Positions 12,734 through 24,164 of a stretch of DNA of 64,000 bases are shown here, piece by piece. Made by a program: the position numbers and the translations under genes. Location of the stretch: the NCBI RefSeq assembly GCF_945859705.1, contig NC_079136.1, forward strand, positions 97,835,120-97,899,119. Direction: 5' to 3'. This DNA is from Episyrphus balteatus. Taxonomy: Eukaryota; Arthropoda; Insecta; Diptera; Syrphidae. The notes beneath the pieces are model-generated. The model was not told the origin of the DNA. It worked only from the letters and a program-made list of their open reading frames with translations, and ran no database searches. Numbering within the stretch: the stretch's first letter is position 1; each line of letters starts with the position of its first letter.

Positions 12734-12841
12734 TTAATAATTATAGCCATCCATGTATGGAGAGCCAAGATATGAATAAAAACTTGGGTTAATGGGTTGG
12801 GAATATGCATAATAAAATCCAGAAGCTGGATCTGGTGCTAC
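12734..12841 (-). CDS. Candidate stop-codon readthrough extension of the prohormone-4-like gene
   Basis: Directly after the TGA at 12842-12844, in the same frame, 35 sense codons run to TAA at 12734-12736. The peptide starts VAPDPASGFYYAYSQ, includes INPSFYSYLGSP, and ends YMDGYNY: 8 of 35 residues are Tyr, with many Pro and Ser and no low-complexity AT-codon bias. Such an open frame is not expected in the surrounding AT-rich 3' UTR. Skipping the TGA by an alternative acceptor does not work with the nearby AGs: those at the extension start leave two bases of a codon, while the upstream exon needs one. Readthrough of TGA is well established in flies, although here the base after TGA is G, not the leakiest C. 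The extension has no known domain. It could also be a chance open frame. Confidence 0.5.
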   Translation of the reverse strand, partial: VAPDPASGFYYAYSQPINPSFYSYLGSPYMDGYNY

Positions 12842-12989
12842 TCAGTCTAAGAAACCGGTGTTGACAAGCTTTTCGAGGAAGAACTTCACATCGCCCAGTT
12901 CGGAATCTTTTATGCCGAGAGATTTTAACATTCCTAAATCACCGTTTTCGACAGCCATAAATACAGATCGCAGATGTTCTAAATCAGAT
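12842..12989 (-). CDS. Prohormone-4-like precursor, last exon
   Basis: Follows the minus-strand acceptor TCTAATTTCAG at 12990 and encodes (R)SDLEHLRSVFMAVENG and onward to LEKLVNTGFLD, then TGA at 12842-12844. The first base completes an AGA arginine codon begun by the upstream exon (phase 2), supporting the junction. The region is an alpha-helical, Leu/Val-rich, highly conserved-looking block with no disulphide. From memory of insect prohormone-4 (ITG-like) precursors, this C-terminal block is their most conserved part; a protein search would confirm it. An unusual open frame continues past the stop (12734-12841). Confidence 0.85.
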
Positions 12990-14513
12990 CTGAAATTAGA
13001 AAAAGAAATATGATATAAATACATAAGTAGTCTTTAAGATTAGAATTTTAAGGAAATGGCTTCAAAATAAGTAGGTATCTTGAAACTGCAGGACGATAGT
13101 TGTAAAATTATTGTCTGTAAAAAAGACATGCATAAGTATTCTTAATGTTGATCATATATTTTCTAGTGTACGGTATGTTTTTGTGGGACGGAGCTGAATT
13201 CTTCATCGCGATTTTAAAATTTGCAGGAGTGATCCGGTCGTTTCTTGAAGAGATCATGGATTGGATAGCTCTGGTCCTCTGCAGTGCTGCTTCATAAGCT
13301 TTTTGTTAAGCTGGGTGTGCTGCCTTCATTCAGCAGACGAGGGATTTCTTTGTTGTGGCCTAAATGAAATATCAGAGGTAGCATCTCTGATGGTTCTCTA
13401 TAGGTGGTTTCTGTCAGCGAAAAGCAAATGAATAGAAGAAATGAAGTTCAGTATTTTTCCTTGAGTCCCCTAAATCTTGAAGATCCGATAAATAGAACTC
13501 AAAATGTTGGTTATAAAGCAAAAAAAACTAATCGATTATTTTGTATAGATTTTTTTTTTTAATGTTTTTAAAGTTTGATTAATTTGGCAATTCGCTAAAA
13601 CGATAGAGTCGAGTCTGTTAGCTAACCATTAAAAGCTCATTTTTATGAGTTCATGGATCAAATTTTCAAGACTGGGGTCTTTAAACCTCAGCGCGATTTA
13701 TTCAAGCTCTGATGTGTATTCTGAAATTTGCTACTGCGAAATCTTAATAGTAGTTATATAGCACTAATCAGCTATTATACATACTAAAAATGCAAAAATA
13801 ACAAAACTGTGTGAATTGCAGAAAATTAAAAAATAAAGTCACGTATTCTTAGCAAAGCTCATGAAAAGTCCATTAACCATGAATCATAAATAACTTAGTT
13901 TTGATCATTACTGAAACAAACAGAAAATTTCTATTAACAAGTACTTTATCCACACGAAATTCACACTGAACTAAGATTATTCAGACTTAAGTGACAGGTA
14001 AACCCATTAGCACATCGTTCTCAGTCACAAAATTTCCACACAAGCTTAGTGAATAAAACGACCCCAGGCTCTAGTTTTTCCACTTATATTATTTCACATC
14101 TTTATGAAACCATTTCTTTTTTGCAAACATAAAAGCTTAAACGTTTAGCAAAAATGTTCAACAACTATACATAAATGTTATGTGACGTGTATGTTCATTG
14201 TTCATCCTTTGTTGCTCACTCTCTATTTAATCTTAAGAGTTAATTATTTTTTCAAGGAAGACTTAACAACAAACAAGTGCCAAATACATGCCATACAATT
14301 TATCCTTTTACTTGTTGTATAGTATAGTCGTATACACTCCTACACTCAAATAAAATTAATTTCCTTTGCACATTGAAAATTCATGTCAAGAGGATATTAT
14401 TATATCTCTGGTAGATAGAGGTACTAAGTTTTGGTTGATGTGTGTCTGTGCGGATATTATGTGTCGAGTGCTTATTCATTTAAACTATATATACAATATT
14501 TAAAAGGACCTAC
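12990..14513 (-). other. Intron of the prohormone-4-like gene (1,524 bp)
   Basis: On the minus strand, GTAGGT donor at 14513 and TTTCAG acceptor at 12990. Non-coding; no recognised element, RNA gene or long ORF. Confidence 0.85.
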
Positions 14514-14712
14514 CTCATAAGATGTAAGGCAGCACCAAAGTCCTCAATAGTCTGCGATTCACTTAATGCAATAGCAACCTTTTCAACTCCTCCAAGCGGC
14601 GAAAGTGCATCTCGAGCCTTGCTTCCGAATAACTTTTCCAAGTAATTAGGACCATGAGATGCTATTAAGCTCTGCAAGAACGATGCTGTTTCCTCAACAG
14701 GTGGCCGTTTTG
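14514..14712 (-). CDS. Prohormone-4-like precursor, middle exon with dibasic site
   Basis: A 199-bp exon between TATTGCAG (acceptor, 14713) and GAG before GTAGGT (donor, 14513). It completes an Ala codon, then reads KRPPVEETASFLQSLIASHG and on through SKARDALSPLGG, LSESQTIEDFGA to ALHLM, with the next Arg split. The KR immediately after the LDLa domain is a classic prohormone-convertase cleavage site, which separates the Cys-rich part from the helical C-terminal part. Phase 1 in and phase 2 out match both neighbours exactly. No signal peptide or membrane segment is in this exon. The role of the mature C-terminal product is unknown to me. Confidence 0.85.
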
Positions 14713-15997
14713 CTGCAATAAAGATACAAAAAAAAAAAAACACATTTTTAAGCACAAATCAATTAGTTAAGAACAAATTGCTAATGAAAAAAAAACGGAG
14801 ATACTTTTTCGTAATTACATATTTTTTTACTAAAGGAAACTTAAGAGAAGAAATAATTAAAAACTAAAGTTAGGTAAACGTAATTCAATCTTTTTCCTTT
14901 TTAATTTGTGAAAACGTGCTGGGTTTAATAATTTAGTGTCCCGTTTGACCTTTTCTTCAGTAAATTGACACAGACCAAATTTATCCTTTGTTCAGCTACT
15001 TATAAGGTGGGTCAATTTGTTCTTCAATGTCCTCAAGAAGTTTATAGGAATACCTAATTGTACTTTTATTTATCTCAATGATTTACTGTTTTTTTTACAA
15101 TAAAAAAAGTTTTTGACGTCGTCTGTCAAAAACAAAACTTTTTCTTGATTCAATAAACTGAAAGCAATAAATATCTTAATTGACCAGTGATTGACGGTTT
15201 AATTAAAAAAAGATATTAAGGGATATACCGAATAGATATGCTTTCCTTATTGTAGTATAGACTTAAGTTAATGAATTACCTACATTTATAAAATTTCATA
15301 GGTATATGTTAAAAATAAATGTCTACATATTAATTAGTAAAAACACAAACCATTTAATGTAATCAACAATTTTAACATGACTTTGATATCTTTTATTTAT
15401 ACCTCTAAAAGGAAAATATATTCATATGAATGTTTTAATTGCTTTATTTTCTGCTCAGATGTTCATATTTATTATTTCCTTTGAGCCACCATCACTGTAG
15501 ACTTTAATATTAAAAAACCTCAAAGAAAGAAGTCTCAAAGTCCTTAGGTTGATCGTGTGAAGGAAACTCATTTAATTAAAAGTAAAAATCATCCTACAAA
15601 AATTGCTTACAACCAAGAAATAATTATTAAGTATGCAATTAAAACATTACATTATATAATATTATTTCAAAAACCGCATAAAACTCTCAACCCTTCCGGT
15701 GCGCAGAAAAGTAATGCTTTTAATCACGAATAACTCTATATAAAGAATAATGGCTACAAATTTGCTGAACTGAAAAATTAAGCTCAATATAAAATGACAG
15801 CTGTTAATGGAAAACCTTTTAGAAATGATTTATTGGCAATTTGCATATTTTTTGTGAGATAATTGATAACTCTAAAAATTGATTTTTTTAGCTCAGACAT
15901 TTAAACACTAAAAAGTTTTCCAACGCAAGTAAAAAAAATAGAATTCTTGAGCTGATGTATTACATATTAATATATTATTGTTAATTTATGCCTGATT

Positions 15998-16231
15998 TAC
16001 AATAATGTGAGACGATGAGACGAGAGCGAGACGAGATTTTTTCTTGGTCATTTAAATCGTAAGCCATTCGGTAATGTTACGATTTTTTTTGGGTAGGTAA
16101 TTGTTTATTTTTGACAGCATACACCTAGAAGAATGTGTGTGAAAAGAAGGAAATTATTTGGCCAAACATCGAAAACTGCATATCAATTTTAGTCTTGCAA
16201 CGCTCTCGTCTCGTCGTCTCGCAATATTGTA
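15998..16231. mobile_element. Small MITE with 31-bp TIRs, 234 bp
   Basis: The left end TACAATAATGTGAGACGATG continues to AGACGAGAGCG; the reverse complement of the right end matches 28 of 31 bases. It lies in the 9.3-kb intron of the prohormone gene. No ORF of note and no certain target duplication. Confidence 0.65.
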
Positions 16232-16611
16232 GACGGAGAAACATTACAGGAAGAGTACAAGAATTTATTTTTCAACCAAAAATTTATGGTTTTAATAAAA
16301 GAGTGACAGTCTGTTGCCCTAACCATTAGGCCTTAGGTGAATTTCGAGAGTGCGAAAAATCAGGGTAACGATATTCAGCCAATGCTCTATCGAATGAGCA
16401 AAAAAAATTTGGGGGTGGTACAAACTGCTGGGTCAAATTATTTTCTTGGTACAGTAAAAGCCACTTAAGTGCTTACCTACTTACCTCCCGATTAGCCGGG
16501 AGAACAAAAATATTAAAAATCCAAAAATTTACGTACAATCCAGTGCTATAACTTTTCTTAAAGTTAGTAATTTATTCTTTATTTTATTTTTTGTAATCAA
16601 ATTGTTTCATT

Positions 16612-17118
16612 TAGCCCTGATTTTTCAATCGTCGTCAGTTAGATTATAAGAAGAATAAACATAAATTAAAAAAAACTTTTATTCCTAGAAATAAGCTCTA
16701 ACTGAGGTTTATCGGACTATTGAAAAATTTTTGTGTGTAACGTAATTTTTGAAAGAAGAAACAAAATTAAAACCTCAACAAAATAGTGATAATAGGTGAA
16801 ATTTATTGCTTCTGATCCATTACCTATGATTTTCCTCTTTTAATCTTGGTATTAAGCAAACAGCTTTACCAGATCCACTTGACCTTTAATACGCTTTCAG
16901 ACTAATTATTGAAATTAACCACTATCCAATAAATAATTTTGACATATTACATTTACATTTTGAAATATTAATAAAACGCTAACAATAAATAATTACAAAA
17001 TTAAACATACCACACAACTTGTAAAATACTCTTCCATTAAATGTTTTGCCCAAACAAAAAACTTTTATTCCTAGAAATAAGCTCTAACTGAGGTTTATCG
17101 GACTATTGAAAAATTGGC
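16612..17118. mobile_element. Small foldback/MITE within the hAT copy, interrupted
   Basis: The left end gccctgatttttcaat and the reverse complement of the right end gggccaatttttcaat form imperfect TIRs, with further partial matches (cagttaga, gaataaa) inward. The corresponding place in the 31.6-kb copy lacks this sequence, so it is an insertion. It is itself split by the 331-bp copied segment at 16726-17056. Confidence 0.5.
16670..17115. repeat. 60-bp direct repeats flanking a 331-bp copied segment
   Basis: 16670-16729 and 17056-17115 are the same 60 bp (aaaaaacttttattcc and onward to tattgaaaaatt). Between them, 16726-17056 is a near-identical copy of 18996-19330, with two base differences and one 4-bp indel seen. 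The junctions carry AATTT and CAAACA microhomology. This looks like a templated insertion at a staggered break. Confidence 0.85.
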
Positions 17119-17305
17119 CCTAAATAGTTTTTGAGAAATTAAGTTTTAAAGATGAAATTTGGAAAAAAAAAATGTTTTCGTTTTTTAAAATTTGCAATAT
17201 TATAGACATATTTAAACCATTATTTAATGACCTGGTAGTTTTTAGTCAAACACTAAGACTTCATTCTAATAAATATTAAAGTTCCTAAGAATAAAAAAAA
17301 ATAAA

Positions 17306-17918
17306 ATGCACGACTGGGGTCGCACGTACTTGCTCTTGCAGCTCAAAGCACTTTTATGTTAGTCTACTTGTAGATTTTAAAAGCTGGATCTATATTTAAA
17401 AAAAAATTGATATTGGGGAAGAGCCGACATTTAGGGCAAAATTATGTTAAATGAAAAAAAATTTTTTTTGTTATTTGACTTTTTTGAGAAAAAATAAAAA
17501 TGCAGTTTTATTGCCACTGCTTTAAATATTACGTATACAAAGTTTAATTAAAATCGTTAGAGCCGTTTTCGAGAAATTCGTAATATCGTATTTTTTTGTA
17601 TGGGAGGTATACGTTCTAAACGAGATATAAAAAAACAAAAAAAAAACCAACTTTCAGAATTCCATAAAAATCATCTGTACCAAATTTGAAGAAAATCCAT
17701 CCACCCGTTTAGGCTGTGGAAATGTGTACAGATGGACGCACAACCGCACAGACGCACAGACGCACAGACGCACAGACGCACAGACGTACAGACGCACGGA
17801 CGGAATTGAGAGACCCACTTTTTTGGAATTCTCCATCATCGTAATGTTGGTTTTAATTAAAACCTCAATTTTTTTTTTCGACACGAAACCAATACTTGCC
17901 CTATTGAGCAAGTAAAAA
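17306..17918 (+). mobile_element. Repeat 'A' copy with ACGCACAG microsatellite
   Basis: Starts tgcacgactggggtcgcacg and tacttgctctt; ends near gagcaagtaaaa, so the termini contain a short inverted acttgctc/gagcaagt. The middle has 'cgtttaggctgt', an ACGCACAG array (about 17736-17795) and 'gacccacttttttgga', as in the copies at 8.3 and 32 kb. It sits inside the hAT copy in the opposite orientation. Confidence 0.75.
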
Positions 17919-18995
17919 TGAAACATGCTTTTTTTCCGGGAAACCCAGTTTTTTTTTTTATTTGCATTAAAATATTTTTATATCTCAAAAACATTGTGTT
18001 CAAATTGTAGGTCTATTGGAGCCAAATTGACCAAGTTATGAGTATTTTAATACTTCGCTTACGAACGTTTTAGTCCAGAGTTCAAAACTTTAAATCGTTC
18101 TCCCCACAACTAATGTTTTCAAAACCGGTGCCCCTCTTTTGAAATTCAGAACAATATTTCCTTACATATTTTTAAAGGTATTCCTGGAGAAATTTTCTCA
18201 ATAATATAATATGTATTTATAAAAATCTATAAGTAAGGGTCGTGTTTGAGGAGTTTTTTTTTAAAGGGGTCTTTATTTTCGGGGGTGCAATCTTGGGCAA
18301 ACTCTTGAAATGCAAGATTGTTCTACATATCCGGCAGTTCAACAATATATAGGTTATGTAATGTTGTGGCGTGTTGCTCTATTTTAAAAACACTTATATA
18401 TATATACATATACAATTAAATTTTTTTATTAACCAAAATCACTTTGAGGTTTAAAAAAAAAAAACACATAGAAAATCCACTTTTTTTTAAATCGAAAAAA
18501 ATCGTGTTTACTCAAGAAATAGTCGTTTATTTATTTGTGAGGTGGAGGTTTTCATGAGAAAGGGATGCAACAAACAATAAAATTCGCATTTCCACCCAGA
18601 AATAGACAAAAGTTTAACTCAAGTTCTTTCTGTTATTATTCATATATTTTAACAACTCTTATAATTTGATTTGCTTTAAGTATGAACTAGTTCTGGGGGG
18701 CACGTGCCCCGTGCCCCCCCTGGATCCGCCGTTGCACGACACTCTTGTTGAAGAAGTTATCACTTGTACTGTTCTTTTAATAAGAATAAAATAAACTAGT
18801 GGAACATAAATTAAGGGATACAAAAAATTCCAAACTTTTTGATGTTTTTCAAGTGATCATATTTCCCCTAAAAATGGTAGTACTGGAATTTTAAAAAGAA
18901 GATTTCAGAGCTCAAACTTTCTAGCTTTGAGATTTGTACCGACAGAATACCGACTTTTTTTTTAAATATTATCTGCTTTTTTGTTTTGAGCTAAC

Positions 18996-19330
18996 AATTT
19001 TTGTGTGTAACGTAATTTTTGAAAGAAGAAACAAAATTAAAACCTCAACAAAATAGTGATAATAGGTGAAATTTATTGCTTCTGATCCATTACCTATGAT
19101 TTTCCTCTTTTTATCTTGGTAGGTATTAAGCAAACAGCTTTACCAGATCCACTTGACCTTTAATACGCTTTCAGACTAATTATTGAAATTAACCATTATC
19201 CAATAAATAATTTTGACATATTACATTTACATTTTGAAATATTAATAAAACGCTAACAATAAATAATTACAAAATTAAACATACCACACAACTTGTAAAA
19301 TACTCTTCCATTAAATGTTTTGCCCAAACA
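18996..19330. repeat. Probable source of the 331-bp copied segment
   Basis: About 99% identical by eye to 16726-17056. It lies just outside the hAT copy that ends at 18734, in plain intron sequence with no transposon features of its own, so the 17-kb copy is the likely derivative. Confidence 0.8.
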
Positions 19331-22300
19331 CCACATATCTCACTTGTAAAAATGATATTGCATAGTTTAATATTTTTTTTCAAATCAATCATCAACCCAA
19401 ATCGGCTATTTACACCAAACACTAAAAAAAAGCAAGTATACATAACGTGTGCCCAAATAGAATTAAATTTCACTGTGCATTTCTATAAATACAAAACCCT
19501 AAGGGAATAACTGTTTTTGTTATTTTGTAGCTCCTGTAACAAACACTATTTAAGGATTAGATGTATGGCATTCAAAAAACATTTAACACGGAAATTGAGA
19601 TAAAATCAATGGAAAAAGCCATTTAAGCATTAAAAATTTATCAAATCATGGAATAAACAAAATTTAATTTTATTTTATGTATCCACTCAATCGCATTTAA
19701 ATTTTATTTGATTTATGCGGATAGGGTCCAATATACACCTGTCGTTCTCCCAAGTGTAACAAAAAAAAAAAAAAACCACAACTATGAATTTTTGTGGTCA
19801 ACACTTTACGGGTCACGAAATGAGCATTAACAAAAGGATCTCAATTTACAAAATCGTGTCCGTTTATTTAAGTTTTTTTTGTTGTTTACTTTCTAAATGT
19901 TTATTATATCCTTAAAGTTATGACATCTCTATTAAAACAAAAAACTGTTGGTACCTAATTTAGGTAGAAAAAAATAAGTATTAAACGCAAATAGTTAGTT
20001 GTCGAAAATTACGACTTATGCACAGGCAAACATTTTTCTTCGGTTTCTATGTTTGGTTTTTTGTGTGGTACGAGTTATAAGCGAAATGCCGGTTTTCGGT
20101 TTGTTAAGCGTAATAATCTGAGCAATTTATATTAGTCACGCAGATTGTAATTATAAGGCGATATGCCTCAATCGCGTGAGAACTTAACTTTTGTTAAATC
20201 ATAGTTCATTTTGGTGTTGTTGTTTTTTTTGTTCCTATTAAATTTTTTTGCAGACTGGGCCAAGGTCTTCGGTATATTAGATGGACCCGTCCATAGTCAA
20301 TCGGGCATTTTAAATGTTTAAGCATTTATTAAAGATTATTTGACTTTTTTTTGCGATAAAAATGTTATTTGATTAAGTTATGGAATTGTTAAAATCAATA
20401 TCGAGATTTCAATCAAACATGACATTTAGATGGTTATGAAATGAAATTGTGTCACCTTTGGTAATATGCTATTATACTTATTTTAAGCGTGCATGTGGGT
20501 TAATTAACTTTAATATTTTTACCCATCTATGTACAATGTACATATGTGTATGTGTAGCAACACTACCTTTAATTTAATATATAAAAAGTGAAAATAACCC
20601 GATCTGTTTGGGAGCTAGAGCTAATTTTCTTCGAAAAACAGTGAAAAAACAGAGATTTTTGATACTTTGAGCGAGTGTCGGCACCATTTAGAGTTATCCA
20701 ATCGAGCTGAAATTTTGGCTATCTAAAAATCTGCAAAGGCGGAACATTTTATGGGGTTCCCCCGACCAAATTTCGAAAATCGATTTCTTGCGGTCACTCT
20801 AATGTACATATATCATGGTTTTAAGTGTTTTAACGTTTCAAGGTTTTATTACGCTGATAAGTAGTAAAGATGAAACAAGATGATTCTTTACCATACCACT
20901 TAAATTGAAAAAAAGCTTTGTAACTCACAGAAAAACAAGCGACAGATTGTCTCATTCGCAATTTGTCACGTTTTATCTCATAAGTCAAATTTGACTTCTA
21001 TCATTGATGCCATTATTTGTCTTTCTTTTGTTGTATTTGAATTGATAATGGATATTGATTGAAGGGAGATTATCGAACTTAAACCAAGACAAAAAAAAAA
21101 TAACTCTCGTGGCTAGATAAATCTAAAAGTTATCAATTACATAAAGCCATTTTAAATTTTGTTGTTAGGCTTATCTAGATGAATGTATTGGTATGAATTT
21201 ACATGTGTATACGTATATCCAGGTTTAACATTTGAGTTCTGAAAAATATATTCGCTCACTTGAAAGTTATAAAAAATACTTAACAAAAGCGGAAATCTAA
21301 GGTAACGGAAGAGTGAATTGCTAATAATATGCATTAGCCATGAAAAAATAAAAATGAAAACTTTTAAAAGAAGAAAAAAATTGCAATTTGTAATATATGC
21401 ATGTTCCAATTAAAAACCACTCTGTTTTTGTTTAACTGTAACCTTTTGCTCTTGTTATGTACATATAATAAATTTCTCTGATATTTTGTTTGTAATTTTG
21501 TTGTTTTTATGATTTCATTTTTTTTTTTGTTATTTTCATGTGATGTTTTGATGACGAAATTGGTTTATTTCATGCCTTTTTTATGATGATATTTTTTTTT
21601 TCTTATAAAAAAAACTGGTATGTTGACTTTTTTTATATCTCTGATGTTTTTAAAACAAAACCAAATAAGAAATAAAACTGTCTTATTTTTCTAATTAAGT
21701 GTTTAGCACTGCAGCCACTTAAGGTTCAGTTGCAAAGTTTTCAAAATATAAATTTAAGGAAAGTAAAGTCAACTGAAGTAAACAAAACTCAGTTTTTGGT
21801 AAAGTTAATTTATTTAATTTGAAGTACCTACCTATAAAAAAGGAACATGCGATCGGGGTGATTTGAATTTGAAATATTCTGCGTACTGACCGATCACGCT
21901 TGCACAATTCCAATTTGTTACATGATAACATTTGCTCCGTTTGGGTTCTTTTTGGACAAAAATATGAAGTCAAATTTTAAAGAGCGGGGATGAAATTCTC
22001 TCAGAGAGAGAGAGAGAGCGAGAGAGAGAAAAGTTGTCCAAAAGTACCCCAACACTTTTCAGACAATAAATGACAACCTTCTTAAGTAAACAAAACAAAT
22101 TTTGTTTATTAATTGAAAACTTTTGATAAATCAAAATTATTGAGGCTTGAATAAGGCATTTAGCGTTTTAAAAATTATAGTGTCACATAAAATTATATTT
22201 ATTTTGTCTGCATTGTGACTTGTGAGCAGATCGTCGTAGTTTTCTAATAGTAATACCACGATATACGATACGTGTTTCCCAACTCATTCGACTTGAGTCG

Positions 22301-22348
22301 AACCTTCGACTCGCGAGTCATAATATGGCCCTAAATAATAATAAAATA
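19331..22348. other. Intron sequence with no recognised element
   Basis: AT-rich prohormone-gene intron. It contains a GA microsatellite at about 22002-22030 and, at 22274-22316, two short palindromes (tcgacttgagtcga, gactcgcgagtc). About 20580-20800 has the feel of repeat sequence but no ends were found. Confidence 0.4.
22002..22030. repeat. (GA)n microsatellite
   Basis: About 27 bp of alternating G and A with one C interruption, within an intron. Confidence 0.9.
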
Positions 22349-22778
22349 AACAGAGAAAAATATGACCCGCTAAAAACTAACAGATTGCCATATTGTTTTA
22401 CAGTCCATACATTTCATAAGGAAATCTTATTAAAAACAACGATTAATAAGGTTTTTTTAAGGAGATTTCTTATTATTTTTATAGAGAAAATCTTATTAAA
22501 ATTTGACTGAAAAGTTGATTTTTTTTGCAACTTAGCACTAGAAAAAAAATCGCGATCAATATTTTCATGGCAGGTTGGTTCAGGTGGTAAGGTGGGCGAC
22601 TAATGATTTGAAGTCTCCAGTTCGATTCCCAGCCTGGTCATCGTTTTTTTTATTTTTTTGCAGATTTTAAAACAATAAGGAAAACCCGATTGTTTTAATA
22701 AGGTTTCCTTCTTGGATGAAAACCATAGAGAAATCTTATTGTTTTTGTTCTATTTTAAGTGGTCTATTTTTCTCTGTG
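22349..22778. mobile_element. TIR element with tRNA-like core, about 430 bp
   Basis: The left end acagagaaaaatatgacc is inverted at the right end (reverse complement cacagagaaaaatagacc). Inside are copies of aatcttatt/ggtttcctt-type sequence on both arms and, in the middle, a tRNA-like segment (22569-22640). No ORF codes for a transposase. Confidence 0.65.
22569..22640 (+). other. tRNA-like segment (pol III promoter boxes)
   Basis: 72 nt starting GGCAGGTTGGTTCAGGTGGT, with an A-box-like TGGTTCAGGTGG and a B box AGTTCGATTCC, followed within 15 bases by T runs that would end pol III transcription. The stretch GGCGACTAATGATTTGAAGTC resembles the anticodon arm of tRNA-Ser. The acceptor stem pairs poorly, so it is a tRNA-derived relic, not a working tRNA gene. 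Confidence 0.6.
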
Positions 22779-24035
22779 TAGGTACATAGTTTCACTAAAA
22801 ATTATGAATATTTTTCATCTTAACAAATGCTTGTTAAGAAATGGTTTTAAACTCAATTATTGTCCGAAAATATTTCTTGGACTGAAATTCGTATGAAGGT
22901 GAAGTTGTTGATTCTCTCACGAGCTCTCTCTTTTGTGGAAAAACTTCACAGTTCCAGAGTACCCAAGCAAGAATTGGGTTAAAAATGTTGAAAAAAGTAT
23001 AAATTTTTCGGTTTTAGGCAGTTGGTACCCAAAAATCAATGAGCTAAAGTTTCTGAGAGTTTCTTGCTTTATGATTAAAATTACAGAACAATTAGGTTAA
23101 TAATGCTTATTAAGCTGAAAGGATGATTTACTTTACGTACTTTCGAATTAGACAAATGTTCAGTCGCCAAACAGGCTTCAGTTTCGTGGGAAAAGAGAAT
23201 TCCTGCTCTGGCTTTCCACGCACGCGTTTTTAACACTTTATCTTGCTATAGGTAAGTTTTGTTCGTACTGAAACATAAACTTGACCTATCCAATCTTAAT
23301 ATGATAGTTCAAAGGGTGTTTGTTTAGGTTTTGGCCATTTGATTAGGATACTATGTATGATAGTGTATCAAACCAGTAGTCTATCGAAAAGGATATCCTT
23401 AGTGCTGGTAAGTTCTGATATTAAATGGAACATATGGAGGTCAAAAGTGTTGTTAAAAGTTCACTTGAAATACACACAACTGTGGTCAAAGCTAAATCTA
23501 TTTTATGAGAATCTGTGGATAGGTTGCCCTCTGGGTTATATCAGCAGTTGAAAAGGACTCTCTCTCTCGTATGCATTATCCAAAACATGCATACATATAT
23601 GTATGTGAGTAGTGAGTAAGGATTAAAATATGTTCTGTTCTCATTCCTAAATCAATTATTTGAATCTCTTGGGGAATGCACAAAGATAAAACTAAAGTAC
23701 GTCCAAACGTTTTCCATATAAAACATAGGTATGTCCTGCATGCAACTACAGAGTGGTACTCGCATACTATTTGTTCTTCTAGTAGTAATTTGTTATGAGC
23801 TTTTATTGTGGTTTATTTGTGCAAAACAAAACAATAGAAAACGTCCAATGCTACAGTAACACAATATATTCAAACACAACAAATTGTACGCCTTCTCTGA
23901 TAGAACAGAGGAGCGTTGTTAAAATTTATTATCCTTTTGTGTAACATTGTGTACCTTTACCTATCTGAGTAAAAATATAGATAAAATCCAAACAAAACAA
24001 CAACAAAAACAAATCAATATTTTAACAAAGTTTAC

Positions 24036-24164
24036 CTGCTGTACAGAGTCGCATATCCTCGTCGTACCCATCCGAGCAATCAGGGGCGCCATCACATAAA
24101 TACTGTATTGAAATGCAATTGCCATCGCCAGGACATTTGAACGGCTCGTACGGATGGCATGCGT
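24036..24164 (-). CDS. Prohormone-4-like precursor, LDLa-domain exon
   Basis: A 129-bp exon (phase 1 in, phase 1 out) after CTTTTTAG at 24165 and before GTAAAC at 24035. It encodes a single complete LDL-receptor class A module: it begins (D)ACHPYEPFKCPGDGNC, includes ISIQYLCDGAPDCSDG and ends YDEDMRLCTA. All six cysteines and the acidic calcium-binding residues of the CDGxxDCxDGxDE motif are present, so it should fold outside the cell. Splicing to 14712 yields Ala then the KR cleavage site. An LDLa module placed just before a dibasic site and a helical C-terminal block matches my recollection of insect prohormone-4. The signal peptide and any N-terminal peptide must come from exon(s) further right; a scan of minus-strand donors in this window gave none convincing. 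Confidence 0.87.

Larger units (their letters stand above)
16437..18734 (-). mobile_element. hAT-like element, truncated copy carrying nested insertions
   Basis: Reverse-complement copy of the element at 31635-36826. The 18734 end reads ggcggatccagg then a G/C run (gcacgtgccc) on the minus strand and shares its next roughly 250 bases with 31635 onward; 16437-16600 matches the other side of that element near 36420-36600. The outer end beyond about 16437 is missing. It holds a small foldback (about 16612-17118), a 331-bp insertion (16726-17056) and a repeat A (17306-17918). No transposase ORF is seen, so it is non-autonomous. Confidence 0.75.

Noticed and set aside
12842..12844. TGA as a selenocysteine codon
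   Set aside because: The family has no known selenoproteins and no insertion element was seen; ordinary readthrough is simpler.
13140..13460. Less AT-rich patch in the prohormone intron suggesting a hidden exon
   Set aside because: No open frame with compatible splice sites; the flanking exons already join in phase.
22569..22640. A functional tRNA gene
   Set aside because: Acceptor stem pairing is poor and it lies inside a TIR element; kept as tRNA-like only. Same for 39933-40003.
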